DNA of 64,000 nt from Halorientalis sp. IM1011 (GTDB taxonomy: Archaea > Halobacteriota > Halobacteria > Halobacteriales > Haloarculaceae): positions 186,001-250,000 of the forward strand of contig NZ_CP019067.1 in assembly GCF_001989615.1 (NCBI RefSeq), read 5' to 3'. Position numbers and translations under genes: made by a program. The notes below the pieces were generated by a model, which was given only the letters and a program-made list of their open reading frames with translations, was not told the DNA's origin and ran no database searches. Of the stretch, positions 24,983-34,713 are shown in pieces. Each line of letters begins with the position of its first letter. Within the stretch, counting starts at the first letter, position 1.

Positions 24983-26077
24983 TCAGTGTCCGTGGTCGTG
25001 ACCGTGGTCGTGGTCGTGCTCGTGTTCCGGCGTCGAGCGCTCGATGGAGAGGCCGCGCCGGTGGACGATCCCCTGCATGTCGGCCGTGTCGGCGGCGAAT
25101 TCCCGGAACGCCTCGCCGGTCTCGCTGTCCTCGTCGAGCACTGTCGGCTCGCCGTCGTCGCCGCCCTCCCGGACGCGGGGGTCGAGCGGAATCGAGCCCA
25201 GGAAGGGCATCTCGGACTCGTCGGCGAACTCGCGGCCGCCGCCCTCGCCGAAGATGTGGTGCTCTGAGCCACAGTCGGGACACTGGAAGGTGGCCATGTT
25301 CTCGACGATACCGAGCACCGGCGTGTCGTGTTTGCCGAACATCTCTAATCCCTTGCGGGCGTCGTCGACGGCGACCTCCTGGGGCGTCGTGACGATGACC
25401 GCACCGGTGACGGGCACGGTCTGGAGCATGCTGAGTTGCGTGTCGCCAGTGCCCGGCGGAAGGTCGATCACCATGTAATCGAGCGCGCCCCAGGCCACGT
25501 CCTCCCAGAGCTGGGTGAGGACCTTGTGGACCATCGGGCCGCGCCAGATTACGGGGTCGTCCTCGCCGACGAGGAAGTCCATACTCATCAGCTTCATCCC
25601 GAACTTCTCGACCGGGACGAGTTCCTCGTCCTTGGTCGCCTTCGGTCGCTCCTCGGCCGAGACCATCCGCGGGACGTTCGGGCCGTACACGTCGGCGTCG
25701 AAGAGGCCGACGCGCGCGCCCATCTGTGAGAGTCCGGCCGCGAGGTTCACGGCGACGGTGCTCTTGCCCACGCCGCCCTTGCCCGAGGCGACGGCGATGA
25801 CGTTCTCGACGTTGGGCAGGATCTGTTCCTCGGGATCGATCCCGCTGTCGACGTCCGCCGAGAGGTCGACCTCCAGCCCCGTGTCGGCCAGCGCCTCGCG
25901 AACGTCGTTCGCGATGGCCGTCTCCGTCGGGGAGTACGGCGCGCCAAGCGCCAGCGAGATGTGGACCGTCTCGCCGTCGACGGTGATGTCGTTGACCAGG
26001 TCGAGCGAGACGATGTCGTCGCCCAGATCGGGGTCCTCTACGGTCCGGAGGCGCTCCCGAACGTCGGCTTCGTTCAT
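24983..26077 (-). CDS. Mrp/NBP35 family Fe-S cluster carrier ATPase (ApbC-like)
   Basis: A 364-residue protein. Residues 1-80 form the MIP18 (DUF59) domain, with [16 protein letters not shown]. The deviant Walker A P-loop [20 protein letters not shown] follows at about 100. The SIMIBI motifs [12 protein letters not shown] and [10 protein letters not shown] are present, and the Fe-S-bridging pair [10 protein letters not shown] is near 285. The product assembles and delivers [4Fe-4S] clusters. The C-terminus is a His/Asp tail ([11 protein letters not shown]) that could bind nickel or zinc. The ATG is preceded by a TATA-like CCTTATCG (minus strand) 25-30 bases upstream, so it is probably leaderless. 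Confidence 0.93.
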   Translation of the reverse strand: MNEADVRERLRTVEDPDLGDDIVSLDLVNDITVDGETVHISLALGAPYSPTETAIANDVREALADTGLEVDLSADVDSGIDPEEQILPNVENVIAVASGKGGVGKSTVAVNLAAGLSQMGARVGLFDADVYGPNVPRMVSAEERPKATKDEELVPVEKFGMKLMSMDFLVGEDDPVIWRGPMVHKVLTQLWEDVAWGALDYMVIDLPPGTGDTQLSMLQTVPVTGAVIVTTPQEVAVDDARKGLEMFGKHDTPVLGIVENMATFQCPDCGSEHHIFGEGGGREFADESEMPFLGSIPLDPRVREGGDDGEPTVLDEDSETGEAFREFAADTADMQGIVHRRGLSIERSTPEHEHDHDHGHDHGH

Positions 26078-26139
26078 ACCCCGAGAGACGACCCGGCGGA
26101 GCGATAAGGATTGTGAACTCGGGGACGCGGGATCGGTGG

Positions 26140-26163
26140 CGCGTAACTGGAAATAGTTACGCG
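26140..26163. promoter_or_regulatory. Perfect 9-bp inverted repeat between mrp and moaA
   Basis: CGCGTAACT (26140-26148), spacer GGAAAT, AGTTACGCG (26155-26163) form a perfect inverted repeat in the divergent intergenic region. It lies upstream of both TATA-like boxes (CTTATCG facing mrp near 26105; GGATTTAAGC facing moaA near 26184). Such a position suits an activator or shared regulator. It does not match the bacterial ModE box. Confidence 0.6.
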
Positions 26164-26214
26164 GGGCCGGCATTCGACAGCGGATTTAAGCACGCGGCCG
26201 ACCGACCCACGGAT

Positions 26215-27195
26215 ATGTTGGTCGACCAGTTCGGGCGCGAGGTGTCGGGGGTCCGGGTGTCGCTGACGGACCGGTGTAACTTCGACTGCGTCTACTGCCA
26301 CAACGAGGGACTGGGCGACACGCGCGGGCCGATGGAACCCCGCGACGACGAGATGACGACCGACGACGTGGTCCGCTTTCTGGAGGTCGCCGCCGAGTTC
26401 GACGTGGACGCCGTGAAGTTCACCGGCGGCGAGCCGATGCTCCGGGAGGACCTCGAAGAGATCGTCCGGCGCACGCCCGACGGGATGGAGACCTCGCTGA
26501 CGACCAACGGCACCTACCTCCCCGGCCGCGCCCCGGATCTGGTGGACGCCGGGCTCGACCGGGTGAACGTCTCACAGGACGCCCTCGATCAGGAGGCCTT
26601 CGCCGAGGTCACCAAGAGCGGCGAGTACGAGGCGGTGATCGAGGGCGTCGAGGCGGCGCTGTCCGCAGGCCTCGATCCCGTCAAGCTGAACATGGTCGTC
26701 TTCGAGGGGACCGCGGGCTACGTCCCGGAGATGGTCGACCACGTCGCCGAGAACGACGGGCTCCAGCTCCAGCTCATCGAGTACATGCCGGAACTGGCCG
26801 GCCGGCCCGAGTGGGCCGTCGACATCCAGCGAGTCCACGACTGGCTCGAAGACCAGGCCGACCACGTCGAGCAGCGGGAGATGCACGACCGCCGACGCTA
26901 CTGGGTCGGCGGCCGGCCGGAAGACGAGTCCGGTGGCATGGTCGAGATCGTCGACCCCGTCGGGAACGCAGACTTCTGTGCGAACTGCCATCGCGTGCGC
27001 GTCACGCACGAAGGATATCTCAAGGGCTGTCTCAACCGCAACGACGACCTGCGGTCGATGGGTGAGATGACGAAGGCTGAGATCCGCGAGGCGTTCCGCG
27101 AGACGGTCCACGAGCGGGTGCCCTACTACGGCGAGTACATGATCAAGGACGACGACGGCGACTGGACGATCAACGAGGAGTACATCGGCGTCTAG
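26215..27195 (+). CDS. moaA: GTP 3',8-cyclase (molybdenum cofactor biosynthesis MoaA)
   Basis: A 326-residue radical-SAM enzyme catalysing the first step of molybdopterin synthesis, GTP to 3',8-cyclo-7,8-dihydro-GTP. The N-terminal [4Fe-4S] motif is CNFDCVYCH (C-x3-C-x2-C). The [10 protein letters not shown] motif binds SAM. The second, C-terminal cluster is in [20 protein letters not shown]. The C-terminus ends NEEYIGV, lacking the double glycine seen in many bacterial MoaA proteins. ATG 26215 lies about 28 bases after the TATA-like GGATTTAAGC, so the mRNA is probably leaderless. The stop codon is shared with the convergent membrane gene in one CTAG. Confidence 0.94.
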   Translation: MLVDQFGREVSGVRVSLTDRCNFDCVYCHNEGLGDTRGPMEPRDDEMTTDDVVRFLEVAAEFDVDAVKFTGGEPMLREDLEEIVRRTPDGMETSLTTNGTYLPGRAPDLVDAGLDRVNVSQDALDQEAFAEVTKSGEYEAVIEGVEAALSAGLDPVKLNMVVFEGTAGYVPEMVDHVAENDGLQLQLIEYMPELAGRPEWAVDIQRVHDWLEDQADHVEQREMHDRRRYWVGGRPEDESGGMVEIVDPVGNADFCANCHRVRVTHEGYLKGCLNRNDDLRSMGEMTKAEIREAFRETVHERVPYYGEYMIKDDDGDWTINEEYIGV

Positions 27196-28022
27196 TGATC
27201 GGCCAGTCCGACCGATCCCGGCCCGCCGTCGGCCACGGGGCGTTCGTCGACGTACAGGAACCCGAGCGCGACGACGAACAGCCACTTGCACACCTCGTAG
27301 ACGACGCCCCGGGCGAAGCGAACGTCGAGGGCCGGCGCGCTGCCGGGTGAGAGCCACGCCAGGACACCGAACAGGCCGACGAGGGCGGCCAGAATCGTGC
27401 CCGCGAAGAGGGCGGTGCAGAGCAGCGCACTGACGACGGTCCAGCGGGCGTGCCGGACCGCTCGCCAGCCGAGGCGACCGGCGAACGTGGGGCGCGCGCG
27501 GTCGATCACGGTGGCAGGGACGATCAGCGTCGAGGACACCAGCAGGTAGAGCAGGAGGGGGTAGAGCGGGACCAGGTACAGATCGATCGCGCCAGCGGTC
27601 CAGGGTCCCGGACCGAACCCCGCGACGGTCCCGCCGAGCAGAGCGACCAGCGTGAGCGTCCCCATCGAGATCGGGAGCAGTGGAATGGCGACGACACCGG
27701 ATCCGACGACGGTCCCCTGGACGAACGAGATCGGCGACTGGGGATCGACGCCGGTCCAGTCGGCGACGGCGAGGTAGGTGACCGCGAGCACCGGACAGGC
27801 GACCACGAACTTGACCGCAAGCAGTTCCAGCGGCGTGAGATAGGCGGGTGCGAGCGCCGTGAGTACGCCGACGGCCAGATACAGCGCAGCGAGGGAGAGC
27901 TGATCGGTCAGAAAGCGGATCGAGCGGATCTGCAGGGAGACAGCGTGGCGGACCGGGACCGGAAGCGACGCGACGGCGGCCCAGATCCGGTCGGACCGCG
28001 GTTCGGGTCGCGGAGTCGTCAT
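27192..28022 (-). CDS. Haloarchaeal polytopic membrane protein, unknown function
   Basis: A 276-residue protein with about six to seven hydrophobic segments (from [20 protein letters not shown] through [20 protein letters not shown]). The N-terminal tail is Pro/Arg-rich and cytoplasmic-looking. No transporter or enzyme motif is seen. The ATG at 28020-28022 is chosen because upstream in-frame codons lack coding character. An 18-bp imperfect palindrome at 28093-28110 lies in its upstream region. Confidence 0.65.
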   Translation of the reverse strand: MTTPRPEPRSDRIWAAVASLPVPVRHAVSLQIRSIRFLTDQLSLAALYLAVGVLTALAPAYLTPLELLAVKFVVACPVLAVTYLAVADWTGVDPQSPISFVQGTVVGSGVVAIPLLPISMGTLTLVALLGGTVAGFGPGPWTAGAIDLYLVPLYPLLLYLLVSSTLIVPATVIDRARPTFAGRLGWRAVRHARWTVVSALLCTALFAGTILAALVGLFGVLAWLSPGSAPALDVRFARGVVYEVCKWLFVVALGFLYVDERPVADGGPGSVGLADH

Positions 28023-28092
28023 CGGCCCCGGACGGCGAGTACGATCGCCAGCGCTGTCCCTCGCCCCTGTCGATCCCCCGTCATATCTGAAC

Positions 28093-28110
28093 TGTTCACT
28101 CGAGTGTACA
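28093..28110. promoter_or_regulatory. Imperfect 18-bp palindrome upstream of membrane gene
   Basis: TGTTCACTCGAGTGTACA has a perfect 10-bp core (CACTCGAGTG, 28097-28106) and further pairs at three of four flanking positions. It adjoins a minus-strand TATA-like TATTTTG near 28113-28119, so a bound protein could block transcription of the gene at 27192-28022. The rest of the 28023-28310 gap shows nothing recognisable. Confidence 0.45.
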
Positions 28111-28311
28111 AAATACCACTCCCTCACAAGATAGGATTCCCACGTCGCGCGGGTTCGTCTTCTGGCCAGTCGTCTGTCGGCGGTGGTCGTGTCGCTCGCT
28201 GTATCGGACGATGACAGGGCTTCGAGATAAATGAACCAGTGTTGTCACTTTCCGCGGCGGATCACGCCCACGATGCCGTGCTGAACTCGACGACGGGGCG
28301 GTTCCGTTGCG

Positions 28312-28319
28312 TTTAAATA
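28312..28319 (+). promoter_or_regulatory. TATA box of tRNA-Ser/S13 operon
   Basis: TTTAAATA stands out in GC-rich surroundings and would start transcription near 28345, about 77 bases before tRNA-Ser. This leaves room for a structured leader ahead of the tRNA. Confidence 0.6.
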
Positions 28320-28353
28320 GACCCTGGCAATACGAGTGAGTACAGATCGTGTA

Positions 28354-28394
28354 GGGGCTGCGGGCCCCGAGTCCGATCGAGACCGTTGGTCTCG
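28354..28394 (+). other. Two hairpins in the leader before tRNA-Ser
   Basis: GGGGC TGCGG GCCCC (28354-28368) and CGAGACC GTT GGTCTCG (28378-28394) are perfect 5- and 7-bp stem-loops between the promoter and the tRNA. They may guide tRNA 5' processing or regulate the operon. Confidence 0.55.
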
Positions 28395-28421
28395 CAGGGC
28401 GGACATACAACAGAAAAGCGG

Positions 28422-28506
28422 GTCGTGGTAGCCAAGTCTGGCCCAAGGCGCAGGGTTGCTAACTCTGTGGCGTCAAGCCTCCGGGGTTCGAATCCCCGCC
28501 ACGACG
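28422..28506 (+). tRNA. tRNA-Ser (anticodon GCT)
   Basis: A class II tRNA without intron or encoded CCA. The acceptor stem GTCGTGG (28422-28428) pairs with CCACGAC (28499-28505), and the discriminator is G. The D stem is GCC/GGC. The anticodon stem CAGGG/CTCTG (one G-U) has loop TTGCTAA, giving anticodon GCT, which reads AGC and AGU serine codons. The long variable arm (TGGCGTCAAGCC) and T-arm CGGGG-TTCGAAT-CCCCG are intact. It directly precedes the S13 gene, and co-transcription is likely. Confidence 0.95.
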
Positions 28507-28526
28507 CTCACCGACAACGGTTACAC

Positions 28527-29066
28527 ATGAGTGCAGAAGACCCACCCGAGGACGAGAACGCGGAGGAAGAAGAGGAGGACATCCGCTATTTCGTCCGTAT
28601 CGGACAGACCGACCTCGACGGGACGAAATCCGTCGAGCGAGCACTGACTGACATGAACGGTATCGGACACCGGGCCGCCCGGATCATCATCGAGAAGACG
28701 GACATCGACCGTCGCGAAGTCTTCGGCAAGCTCGAAGACGAGGAGATCGAGGAGATCGTCGGCCTCGTGGAAGGGTTCGCCGAGGAAGTCCCGGAGTGGA
28801 TGACCAACCACCAGTCGGACTTCTTCTCGGGGGAGACCACCCACGAGATCGGCAACGATCTCAACATGACCCGCCGGCAGGACATCAACCGGATGAAGAT
28901 GATCGACTCCTACCGCGGGGTTCGCCACAAGCGCGGACAGAAGGTCCGCGGACAGCGCACGAAGTCCACCGGTCGTACCGAGGGGACCATCGGCGTCAAC
29001 GTCGAGGCGATCAAGGAAGAGCAGGCCGAGGAGGCCGCCGGCGAAGAGGAGGGAGGTGAAGAGTAA
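28527..29066 (+). CDS. rps13: Small ribosomal subunit protein uS13
   Basis: 179 residues. The S13 core starts IRYFVRIGQTDLDGTKSVER, with the helix-two-turn-helix region MNGIGHRAARIII and the C-terminal RGVRHKRGQKVRGQRTKSTGRT that contacts rRNA and tRNA at the subunit head. Short acidic tails at both ends are typical of halophiles. ATG 28527 comes 20 bases after tRNA-Ser. The stop and the S4 start overlap as TAATG. It is the first protein of the S13-S4-S11-RpoD operon conserved across archaea. Confidence 0.97.
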   Translation: MSAEDPPEDENAEEEEEDIRYFVRIGQTDLDGTKSVERALTDMNGIGHRAARIIIEKTDIDRREVFGKLEDEEIEEIVGLVEGFAEEVPEWMTNHQSDFFSGETTHEIGNDLNMTRRQDINRMKMIDSYRGVRHKRGQKVRGQRTKSTGRTEGTIGVNVEAIKEEQAEEAAGEEEGGEE

Positions 29067-29584
29067 TGCCACTCGGAACGAAGACGAAACTCTACGAGAC
29101 ACCGAACCACCCGTTCCAGGGTGAACGTATCGCCGACGAGCACGACCTCGTCGCTCGCTACGGACTCAAGAACAAAGAGGAACTCTGGCGCGCCCAGTCG
29201 GAACTGCGATCCTACCGGCGTGAGGCCCGCCAGCTGCTCGGTGCCGCCCAGGGCGACGCCGAAGCCGCCGAGAGCCAGGAGTTCCTGGCCCGGCTGAAGA
29301 AACTCGGCATCCTCAACGACGAGGACGACCTGGACGCCATCCTGTCGCTGGACGTGACCGACGTGCTGGAGCGTCGCCTCCAGACGGTCGTCTACCGCAA
29401 GGGCCTGGCCAACACGGCCAAGCAGGCCCGCCAGTTCATCGTCCACGGACACGTGACGGTCGAGGGAAGTCGCGTCACCGAGCCCTCGCGGAAGGTCGCC
29501 GTCGCGGAAGGTGACCTCGTCGAGTTCGACAGCACGAGTCCGCTGACGGACGAACTCCACCCCGAACGCGCGGAGGAACAGTAA
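29066..29584 (+). CDS. rps4: Small ribosomal subunit protein uS4
   Basis: 172 residues. It begins [20 protein letters not shown]. The S4 RNA-binding domain is visible in [20 protein letters not shown] and [17 protein letters not shown]. It is a primary binder of 16S rRNA that nucleates the small-subunit body. The start overlaps the S13 stop by one base, so translation is coupled. Confidence 0.97.
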   Translation: MPLGTKTKLYETPNHPFQGERIADEHDLVARYGLKNKEELWRAQSELRSYRREARQLLGAAQGDAEAAESQEFLARLKKLGILNDEDDLDAILSLDVTDVLERRLQTVVYRKGLANTAKQARQFIVHGHVTVEGSRVTEPSRKVAVAEGDLVEFDSTSPLTDELHPERAEEQ

Positions 29585-29585
29585 C

Positions 29586-29978
29586 ATGCCAGAGGAAGGA
29601 CCAGACGACATCTGGGGCATCGCCCACGTGCACGCATCGTTCAACAACACGATCATCACGATCACCGACCAGACCGGCGCGGAGACGCTCGCGAAGTCTT
29701 CCGGCGGGACGGTCGTCAAGCAGAATCGCGACGAGGCCTCGCCGTACGCGGCCATGCAGATGGCCGAGACGGTCGCAGAGGAAGTCCTCGCGCAGGGCGT
29801 CGAGGGCGTCCACGTTCGCGTGCGCGGTCCCGGCGGGAACCAGCAGACCAACCCCGGTCCGGGCGCGCAGGCGACGATTCGCGCGCTGGCACGAGCCGGC
29901 CTGGAGATCGGTCGTATCGAGGACGTGACACCCACCCCGCACGACGGGACGCGCGCACCGAAGAACAGCGGGTTCTAA
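29586..29978 (+). CDS. rps11: Small ribosomal subunit protein uS11
   Basis: 130 residues with the S11 signatures [20 protein letters not shown] and [20 protein letters not shown]. It forms part of the small-subunit platform. The C-terminus ends [18 protein letters not shown], as is usual in archaea. It is one base after the S4 stop and three before RpoD. Confidence 0.97.
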   Translation: MPEEGPDDIWGIAHVHASFNNTIITITDQTGAETLAKSSGGTVVKQNRDEASPYAAMQMAETVAEEVLAQGVEGVHVRVRGPGGNQQTNPGPGAQATIRALARAGLEIGRIEDVTPTPHDGTRAPKNSGF

Positions 29979-29981
29979 CAC

Positions 29982-30797
29982 ATGGCACCGGACTACGACG
30001 TGGAGTTCATCGACCGGGGCGATCGCAACCGCGAGGCACGGTTCCTCGTGCGTGACGTGAGCCCCGCGTTCGCGAACGGGATCCGGCGGGCGATGATCGC
30101 CGACGTGCCGACGCTCTCGATCGACGAGGTGCGGGTCATCGAGAACTCGTCGGTCATGTTCGACGAGCAGATCGCGCTTCGGCTCGGGCTGGTCCCGCTG
30201 ACCACGCCCGACGACTACGAGATCGGGGAGACGGTCACGCTCGCGCTGGACGTCGAGGGGCCGGGAACCGCCTACTCGGGCGACCTGGTCAGCACCGACG
30301 ACCGCGTCGAGCCGGCCGACAAGAACGTCCCGATCATCGACCTCAAGGACCCGGAAGGATCCGAGACCCCCCAGCGCCTCGAAGTCGAGGCCGACGCGGT
30401 CTACGACGTGGGTCGGGAACACGCCAAACACCAGGGCGGCGTGGCGGTCGGTTACCGTCACCTTCAAACTGTGGAGGTCGTCGGCGACGCCGACGAGTTC
30501 GGCGACGACGACCCGCACATTCTGCGGGGCGTGATCGAGGAGAGCGAGGCGTCCCACGCCTCGGCAACGTCGAGCGGCGACGAGCCGCGAGACGGCGAAC
30601 TGATCCCGACCGAGGAGTTCGACCACGACCTGACCCAGCGGTATCCGGGGAAGGAGGTCGAAGTCAACGACGTGCCAAACGCCTTCGTGTTCCACGTCGA
30701 GACCGACGGTTCGATGTCGGTCGACGATCTGGTGACGGCGGCGGTGGACACGATCCACGACCGGGCCGACGAACTGAAAGACGCAGTACAGCTATAA
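29982..30797 (+). CDS. rpoD: DNA-directed RNA polymerase subunit D (Rpo3)
   Basis: 271 residues, the archaeal counterpart of bacterial alpha N-terminal domain and eukaryotic Rpb3; it pairs with subunit L and, with N and P, forms the assembly platform. The dimerisation domain includes [20 protein letters not shown] and the conserved ALRLGLVPL segment. The whole chain contains no cysteine, so it cannot hold the Fe-S clusters found in domain 3 of some archaeal D subunits. It is not the bacterial sigma factor of the same symbol. Confidence 0.96.
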   Translation: MAPDYDVEFIDRGDRNREARFLVRDVSPAFANGIRRAMIADVPTLSIDEVRVIENSSVMFDEQIALRLGLVPLTTPDDYEIGETVTLALDVEGPGTAYSGDLVSTDDRVEPADKNVPIIDLKDPEGSETPQRLEVEADAVYDVGREHAKHQGGVAVGYRHLQTVEVVGDADEFGDDDPHILRGVIEESEASHASATSSGDEPRDGELIPTEEFDHDLTQRYPGKEVEVNDVPNAFVFHVETDGSMSVDDLVTAAVDTIHDRADELKDAVQL

Positions 30798-30911
30798 TGA
30801 ACGACACTGCCCCACACCGACATGACGCCCCCCGTCCCCTGAAGAGCGGCCGGGCCGACCGGTGGACAATCGAAAGCTGTTTGAAGGGGCAGTCGGAACT
30901 GACACATGCGC

Positions 30912-30996
30912 GCAGGGATAGCCAAGTCAGGCCAACGGCGCAGCGTTCAGGGCGCTGTCCCGTAGGGGTCCGCAGGTTCAAATCCTGCTCCCTGCA
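30912..30996 (+). tRNA. tRNA-Leu (anticodon CAG)
   Basis: A class II tRNA without intron or encoded CCA. The acceptor stem GCAGGGA (30912-30918) pairs with TCCCTGC (30989-30995), and the discriminator is A. The anticodon stem CAGCG/CGCTG has loop TTCAGGG, giving anticodon CAG for CUG codons. The variable arm (TCCCGTAGGGGTCC region) and T-arm GCAGG-TTCAAAT-CCTGC are intact. It sits between rpoD and rpl18e, its usual haloarchaeal location. Confidence 0.95.
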
Positions 30997-31065
30997 TTGT
31001 TCGGCTCGCTACAAACCGGCGAGCCGTAAAAGCGAGCAGACAGCACTTTGCTTCGGAGGTAGGAT

Positions 31066-31416
31066 ATGAGTAAGACGAACCCGAGACTCAGTAGTCTCAT
31101 CGCCGACCTGAAGTCGACCGCCCGCGACGCGGGCGGCAACGTCTGGGGCGACGTCGCCGACCGGCTGGAGAAGCCGCGAAGCACGCACGCCGAAGTCAAC
31201 CTGGGCCGAATCGAGCGGTACGCCCAGGAGGACGAGACAGTGGTCGTGCCCGGGAAGGTCCTGGGCAGCGGCGTCCTCCAGAAGGACGTCACGGTCGCTG
31301 CCGTGGACTTTTCCGGCACGGCCGAGACCAAGATCGACCAGGTAGGCGAGAGCATCACGCTAGAACAGGCACTCGAACGCAACCCCGACGGCGGTAACGT
31401 GCGGGTGATTCGATGA
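31066..31416 (+). CDS. rpl18e: Large ribosomal subunit protein eL18 (L18e)
   Basis: 116 residues starting [20 protein letters not shown], with [25 protein letters not shown] typical of L18e. A GGAGGT ribosome site lies about six bases before the ATG. Its stop overlaps the L13 ATG as ATGA. Confidence 0.96.
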   Translation: MSKTNPRLSSLIADLKSTARDAGGNVWGDVADRLEKPRSTHAEVNLGRIERYAQEDETVVVPGKVLGSGVLQKDVTVAAVDFSGTAETKIDQVGESITLEQALERNPDGGNVRVIR

Positions 31417-31850
31417 GTATCGCAGAATTCGACGCGGACGTCGTCGTCGAGGCACGTGACTGCATCCTCGGTCGGGTCGCCAGCGAGGTGGCCCAGCGCG
31501 CGCTCGACGGCGAGCGCGTGGCCGTGATCAACGCCGAGCAGGCGGTCATCACCGGCAACGCCGAGGACACGATGGAGACGTACCGGAAGCGCCGCGATCT
31601 GGGCTCGGACCGGGGTCCGTACTACCCGAAACAGCCCGACCGGATCCTCAAGCGCTCGATCCGCGGCATGCTGCCGTACAAGAAGGATCGCGGGCGTGAG
31701 GCCTTCGAGAACGTCCGTGTCTACATCGGCAACCCCCACGACGAGGACGCAGAGGTCGTCGAGGGGACGTCGCTGGATCGGCTCTCGAACATCAACTTCG
31801 TCCAGCTGGGCGAGGTCAGCGAAGAACTCGGAGCGAACGTCACATGGTAA
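31413..31850 (+). CDS. rpl13: Large ribosomal subunit protein uL13
   Basis: 145 residues. The archaeal L13 pattern is visible in [19 protein letters not shown], then [20 protein letters not shown] and [20 protein letters not shown]. It is an early large-subunit assembly protein. It overlaps the L18e stop by four bases and the S9 start by seven. Confidence 0.97.
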   Translation: MSIAEFDADVVVEARDCILGRVASEVAQRALDGERVAVINAEQAVITGNAEDTMETYRKRRDLGSDRGPYYPKQPDRILKRSIRGMLPYKKDRGREAFENVRVYIGNPHDEDAEVVEGTSLDRLSNINFVQLGEVSEELGANVTW

Positions 31851-32242
31851 CTAACACGTCAGGCAAGAAGAAGACGGCCATCGCACGCGCGACGGTCACC
31901 GACGGCGAGGGTCGGGTTCGGGTGAACTCCCAGCCCGTCGAACTCGTCGAGCCGGAGCTGTCGCGGCTGAAGATGCTGGAACCGTTCCGGATCGCCGACG
32001 ACGACCTGCGCGACGAGGTCGACATCGACGTGCAGGTCGAGGGCGGCGGGACCTCCGGACAGGCGGACGCGGTCCGGACCGCCATCGCGCGCGGGCTGGT
32101 GCAGTTCCACAACGACGCGGAACTGCGGGACGCCTACATGGAATTCGACCGGTCGCTGCTGGTCAACGACGTGCGCCAGACCGAACCCAAGAAGTGGGGC
32201 GGCCCGGGCGCTCGGGCGCGCTACCAGAAGTCCTACCGCTGA
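31844..32242 (+). CDS. rps9: Small ribosomal subunit protein uS9
   Basis: 132 residues. It begins [18 protein letters not shown] and ends [14 protein letters not shown], the conserved S9 tail whose terminal basic residues reach the P-site tRNA. The seven-base overlap with L13 puts ATGG across the L13 Trp and stop codons. Confidence 0.97.
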   Translation: MVTNTSGKKKTAIARATVTDGEGRVRVNSQPVELVEPELSRLKMLEPFRIADDDLRDEVDIDVQVEGGGTSGQADAVRTAIARGLVQFHNDAELRDAYMEFDRSLLVNDVRQTEPKKWGGPGARARYQKSYR

Positions 32243-32254
32243 GGTGATCAAAGT

Positions 32255-32449
32255 ATGATGGTACCGGTCCGGTGTTTCACCTGTGGCAACGTGGTCGGCG
32301 AGCACTGGGAGGAGTTCAAAGCTCGGACCAGAGAAGACGACGAGGACCCGGAGAAGGTCCTCGACGAACTGGGCGTGGAGCGACACTGCTGTCGCCGCAT
32401 GCTCGTCTCGCACAAGGACCTCGTCGACATCGTGGCACCGTATCAGTGA
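32255..32449 (+). CDS. rpoN: DNA-directed RNA polymerase subunit N (Rpo10)
   Basis: 64 residues, the Rpb10 homologue. The zinc site is CFTCG near the N-terminus plus the adjacent pair in RHCCRRM, an atypical CX2C...CC arrangement characteristic of this subunit. Two consecutive ATG codons (32255, 32258) are present, and either may be used. It is unrelated to bacterial sigma-54. Confidence 0.96.
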   Translation: MMVPVRCFTCGNVVGEHWEEFKARTREDDEDPEKVLDELGVERHCCRRMLVSHKDLVDIVAPYQ

Positions 32450-32452
32450 CAC

Positions 32453-32629
32453 ATGGCAGGACAGGAAAACAGATACGAGAAGGCACGCATCATCGGCGCG
32501 CGAGCGCTGCAGGTGGCCTACGGCGCACCGGTGCTCATCGACACGGAGCAGACCCAGCCGATCCTCATCGCGGCCGAGGAGTACGACGCCGAGGTCTTGC
32601 CGTTCACCGTGAGGCGGGGTGAACAGTGA
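32453..32629 (+). CDS. rpoK: DNA-directed RNA polymerase subunit K (Rpo6)
   Basis: 58 residues, the Rpb6/omega counterpart that stabilises the polymerase clamp. It reads [20 protein letters not shown] and then [20 protein letters not shown], the usual TRYE(K/R)ARI(I/L)GARALQ block with a minor change. It is three bases after rpoN, and its stop overlaps the enolase GTG as GTGA. Confidence 0.96.
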   Translation: MAGQENRYEKARIIGARALQVAYGAPVLIDTEQTQPILIAAEEYDAEVLPFTVRRGEQ

Positions 32630-33828
32630 CACTGATCGCCGACGTGTCGCTGCGGCGGATCCTCGACTCCCGCGGTAACGGGACGGTCGAGGCGGAGGTG
32701 ACCACCGAGAACGGTGGGTTCGGCCGCGCGGCCGCCCCCAGCGGTGCCTCGACGGGCGAGTACGAGGCGATCGAACTCGAACCGAGCGAGGCCATCGCGA
32801 AGGCCCGAGAGCTGGCGGTACCGCGACTCGTCGGCGAGACCTTCGCCGGCGACCAGCGCGGGGTCGATCAGGCGCTCCACGGCGCGGACGGCACCGACGA
32901 TTTCTCGAAGATCGGGGCCAACAGCGCCGTCGCGATCAGCATGGCCGCGGCCAAGGCCGGTGCCGACACGCAGGGGATCCCCCTCTACCAGCACCTCGGC
33001 GGTGCGTTCCGGGGGCGGAACTTCCCGGTCCCGCTGGGCAACGTCGTCGGCGGCGGCGAACACGCCGCGGACGCGACCCACATCCAGGAGTTCCTCGCCG
33101 CACCCGTCGGCGCGCCGAGCGTCGCGGACGCGGTGTTCGCCAACGCGGCCGTCCACCAGGAGGTCCACGACATCCTGACCGACCGCGGGATCGCCGCGGG
33201 CAAGGGCGACGAAGGCGCGTGGGCACCTTCCGTGGACGACGCCGAGGCGTTCGAGATCGTGGCCGAGGCGACCGAACAGGTCGAAGACGAGTTCGGCTTC
33301 GAGGTCCGGATGGGGCTGGACGTGGCCGGCGCGGAGCTGTACGACGCCGAGGATGGCGTCTACCGATACGGCGACCGGACGCGGGACACGGCCGAGCAGA
33401 TCGACTACGTCGCCGACCTCGTCTCCGAGTACGACCTCGTCTACGTCGAGGACCCGCTCGACGAGAACGACTACGAGGCCTTTGCCGAGTTGACTGACCG
33501 CGTCGGGGAGGAGACGCTGATCTGTGGCGACGACCTGTTCGTGACCAATACGGACCGGCTCGCCGACGGGATCGAGCAGGGTGCGGCAAACAGCATCCTG
33601 ATCAAGCCCAACCAGATCGGCACGCTGACGGACGCCTTCGACGCCATCGAACTGGCGGTCGAGAACGGCTACGAGCCGGTCGTCTCCCACCGGAGCGGAG
33701 AGACCGAGGACGCGACGATCGCACACCTCGCCGTCGCGACGGACGCGCCGTTCATCAAGACTGGCGCGGTCGGCGGCGAGCGCACCGCGAAGCTGAACGA
33801 ACTGATCCGAATCGAGGACAACGCATGA
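32626..33828 (+). CDS. eno: Enolase (phosphopyruvate hydratase)
   Basis: 400 residues. It converts 2-phosphoglycerate to phosphoenolpyruvate in glycolysis and gluconeogenesis. The N-terminal [16 protein letters not shown] and catalytic [13 protein letters not shown] loop are present. Metal ligands are in LDVAG, VEDPLDE and GDDLFVTN, followed by the catalytic Lys in [10 protein letters not shown] and [10 protein letters not shown]. The start is GTG 32626, overlapping rpoK by four bases. Its place in the ribosomal operon is conserved in haloarchaea and links central metabolism to translation. It also consumes the 3-phosphoglycerate-derived product of the RuBisCO route at 59-62 kb. Confidence 0.97.
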   Translation: MTLIADVSLRRILDSRGNGTVEAEVTTENGGFGRAAAPSGASTGEYEAIELEPSEAIAKARELAVPRLVGETFAGDQRGVDQALHGADGTDDFSKIGANSAVAISMAAAKAGADTQGIPLYQHLGGAFRGRNFPVPLGNVVGGGEHAADATHIQEFLAAPVGAPSVADAVFANAAVHQEVHDILTDRGIAAGKGDEGAWAPSVDDAEAFEIVAEATEQVEDEFGFEVRMGLDVAGAELYDAEDGVYRYGDRTRDTAEQIDYVADLVSEYDLVYVEDPLDENDYEAFAELTDRVGEETLICGDDLFVTNTDRLADGIEQGAANSILIKPNQIGTLTDAFDAIELAVENGYEPVVSHRSGETEDATIAHLAVATDAPFIKTGAVGGERTAKLNELIRIEDNA

Positions 33829-34640
33829 GTGGAAACGACGAAGAGGGTCTCGACGCCGCCGAGTCGGAGGTCGACCCGGAGCCGACCGGCGAAGCCGGTG
33901 CGGAGCCGGAGCCCGACCCCGACGCGGACGTCGCCGAGGCCGACGACGACGAAGCACAGACCCCCGACGCCGAGTCAGGTGAAGAGGAGGCGGCCGAGGA
34001 GGCCGCCGAAGAAGCGGAAGAGGAGCCACGGCTGGACGAGGACGTCATGCCCGACGACGAGGCGGACCTCCTCATCCCGGTCGAGGACTACCTCGCGGCC
34101 GGTGTCCACATCGGGACCCAGCAGAAGACCACGGACATGGAGCGGTTCATCCACCGCGTCCGGACCGACGGGCTGTACGTGCTGGACGTCTCGATGACCG
34201 ACCAGCGCATCCGGACGGCAGCCGACTTCCTGGGCGATTACGACCCCGAGCAGATCCTCGTGGCCTCCTCGCGCCAGTACGGTCGCTTCCCGGCCGAGCA
34301 GTTCGCGGACGCCATCGGCGCTCGCGCACGCACCGGTCGGTTCATCCCCGGAACGCTCACGAACCCCGACTACGAGGGCTACATCGAGCCCGACGTCGTG
34401 GTCGTGACCGACCCCATCGGTGACTCCCAGGCTGTGAAGGAGGCCATCACGGTGGGCATCCCGGTCATCGCGATGTGTGACTCCAACAACCAGACGAGCA
34501 ACGTCGATCTCGTGGTCCCGACGAACAACAAGGGTCGCAAGGCCCTGTCGGTCGTCTACTGGCTGCTGGCCAACGAGACGCTGGACCGGCGCGGTGCCGA
34601 ACCGGCCTACGCGCTCGAGGACTTCGAGAGCGAACTGTAG
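33825..34640 (+). CDS. rps2: Small ribosomal subunit protein uS2 with acidic N-terminal extension
   Basis: 271 residues. The first ~75 are an Asp/Glu/Ala-rich extension ([20 protein letters not shown]). The S2 core begins at [20 protein letters not shown] and includes [27 protein letters not shown] and [14 protein letters not shown]2 binds late at the small-subunit neck. The ATG overlaps the enolase stop. A T-run (CTTTTTCG near 34660) after the gene may end the operon. Confidence 0.96.
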   Translation: MSGNDEEGLDAAESEVDPEPTGEAGAEPEPDPDADVAEADDDEAQTPDAESGEEEAAEEAAEEAEEEPRLDEDVMPDDEADLLIPVEDYLAAGVHIGTQQKTTDMERFIHRVRTDGLYVLDVSMTDQRIRTAADFLGDYDPEQILVASSRQYGRFPAEQFADAIGARARTGRFIPGTLTNPDYEGYIEPDVVVVTDPIGDSQAVKEAITVGIPVIAMCDSNNQTSNVDLVVPTNNKGRKALSVVYWLLANETLDRRGAEPAYALEDFESEL

Positions 34641-34713
34641 ATTTCGTCGCCATCACTTCGACTTTTTCGACTGCGCTCAGTTCGGTCGCGATAGCGTCGG
34701 GTGTAGGGGTCCG

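Noticed and set aside
29982-30797. Sigma-70 factor suggested by the symbol rpoD
   Set aside because: The sequence is the archaeal alpha-like subunit D; no sigma regions are present.
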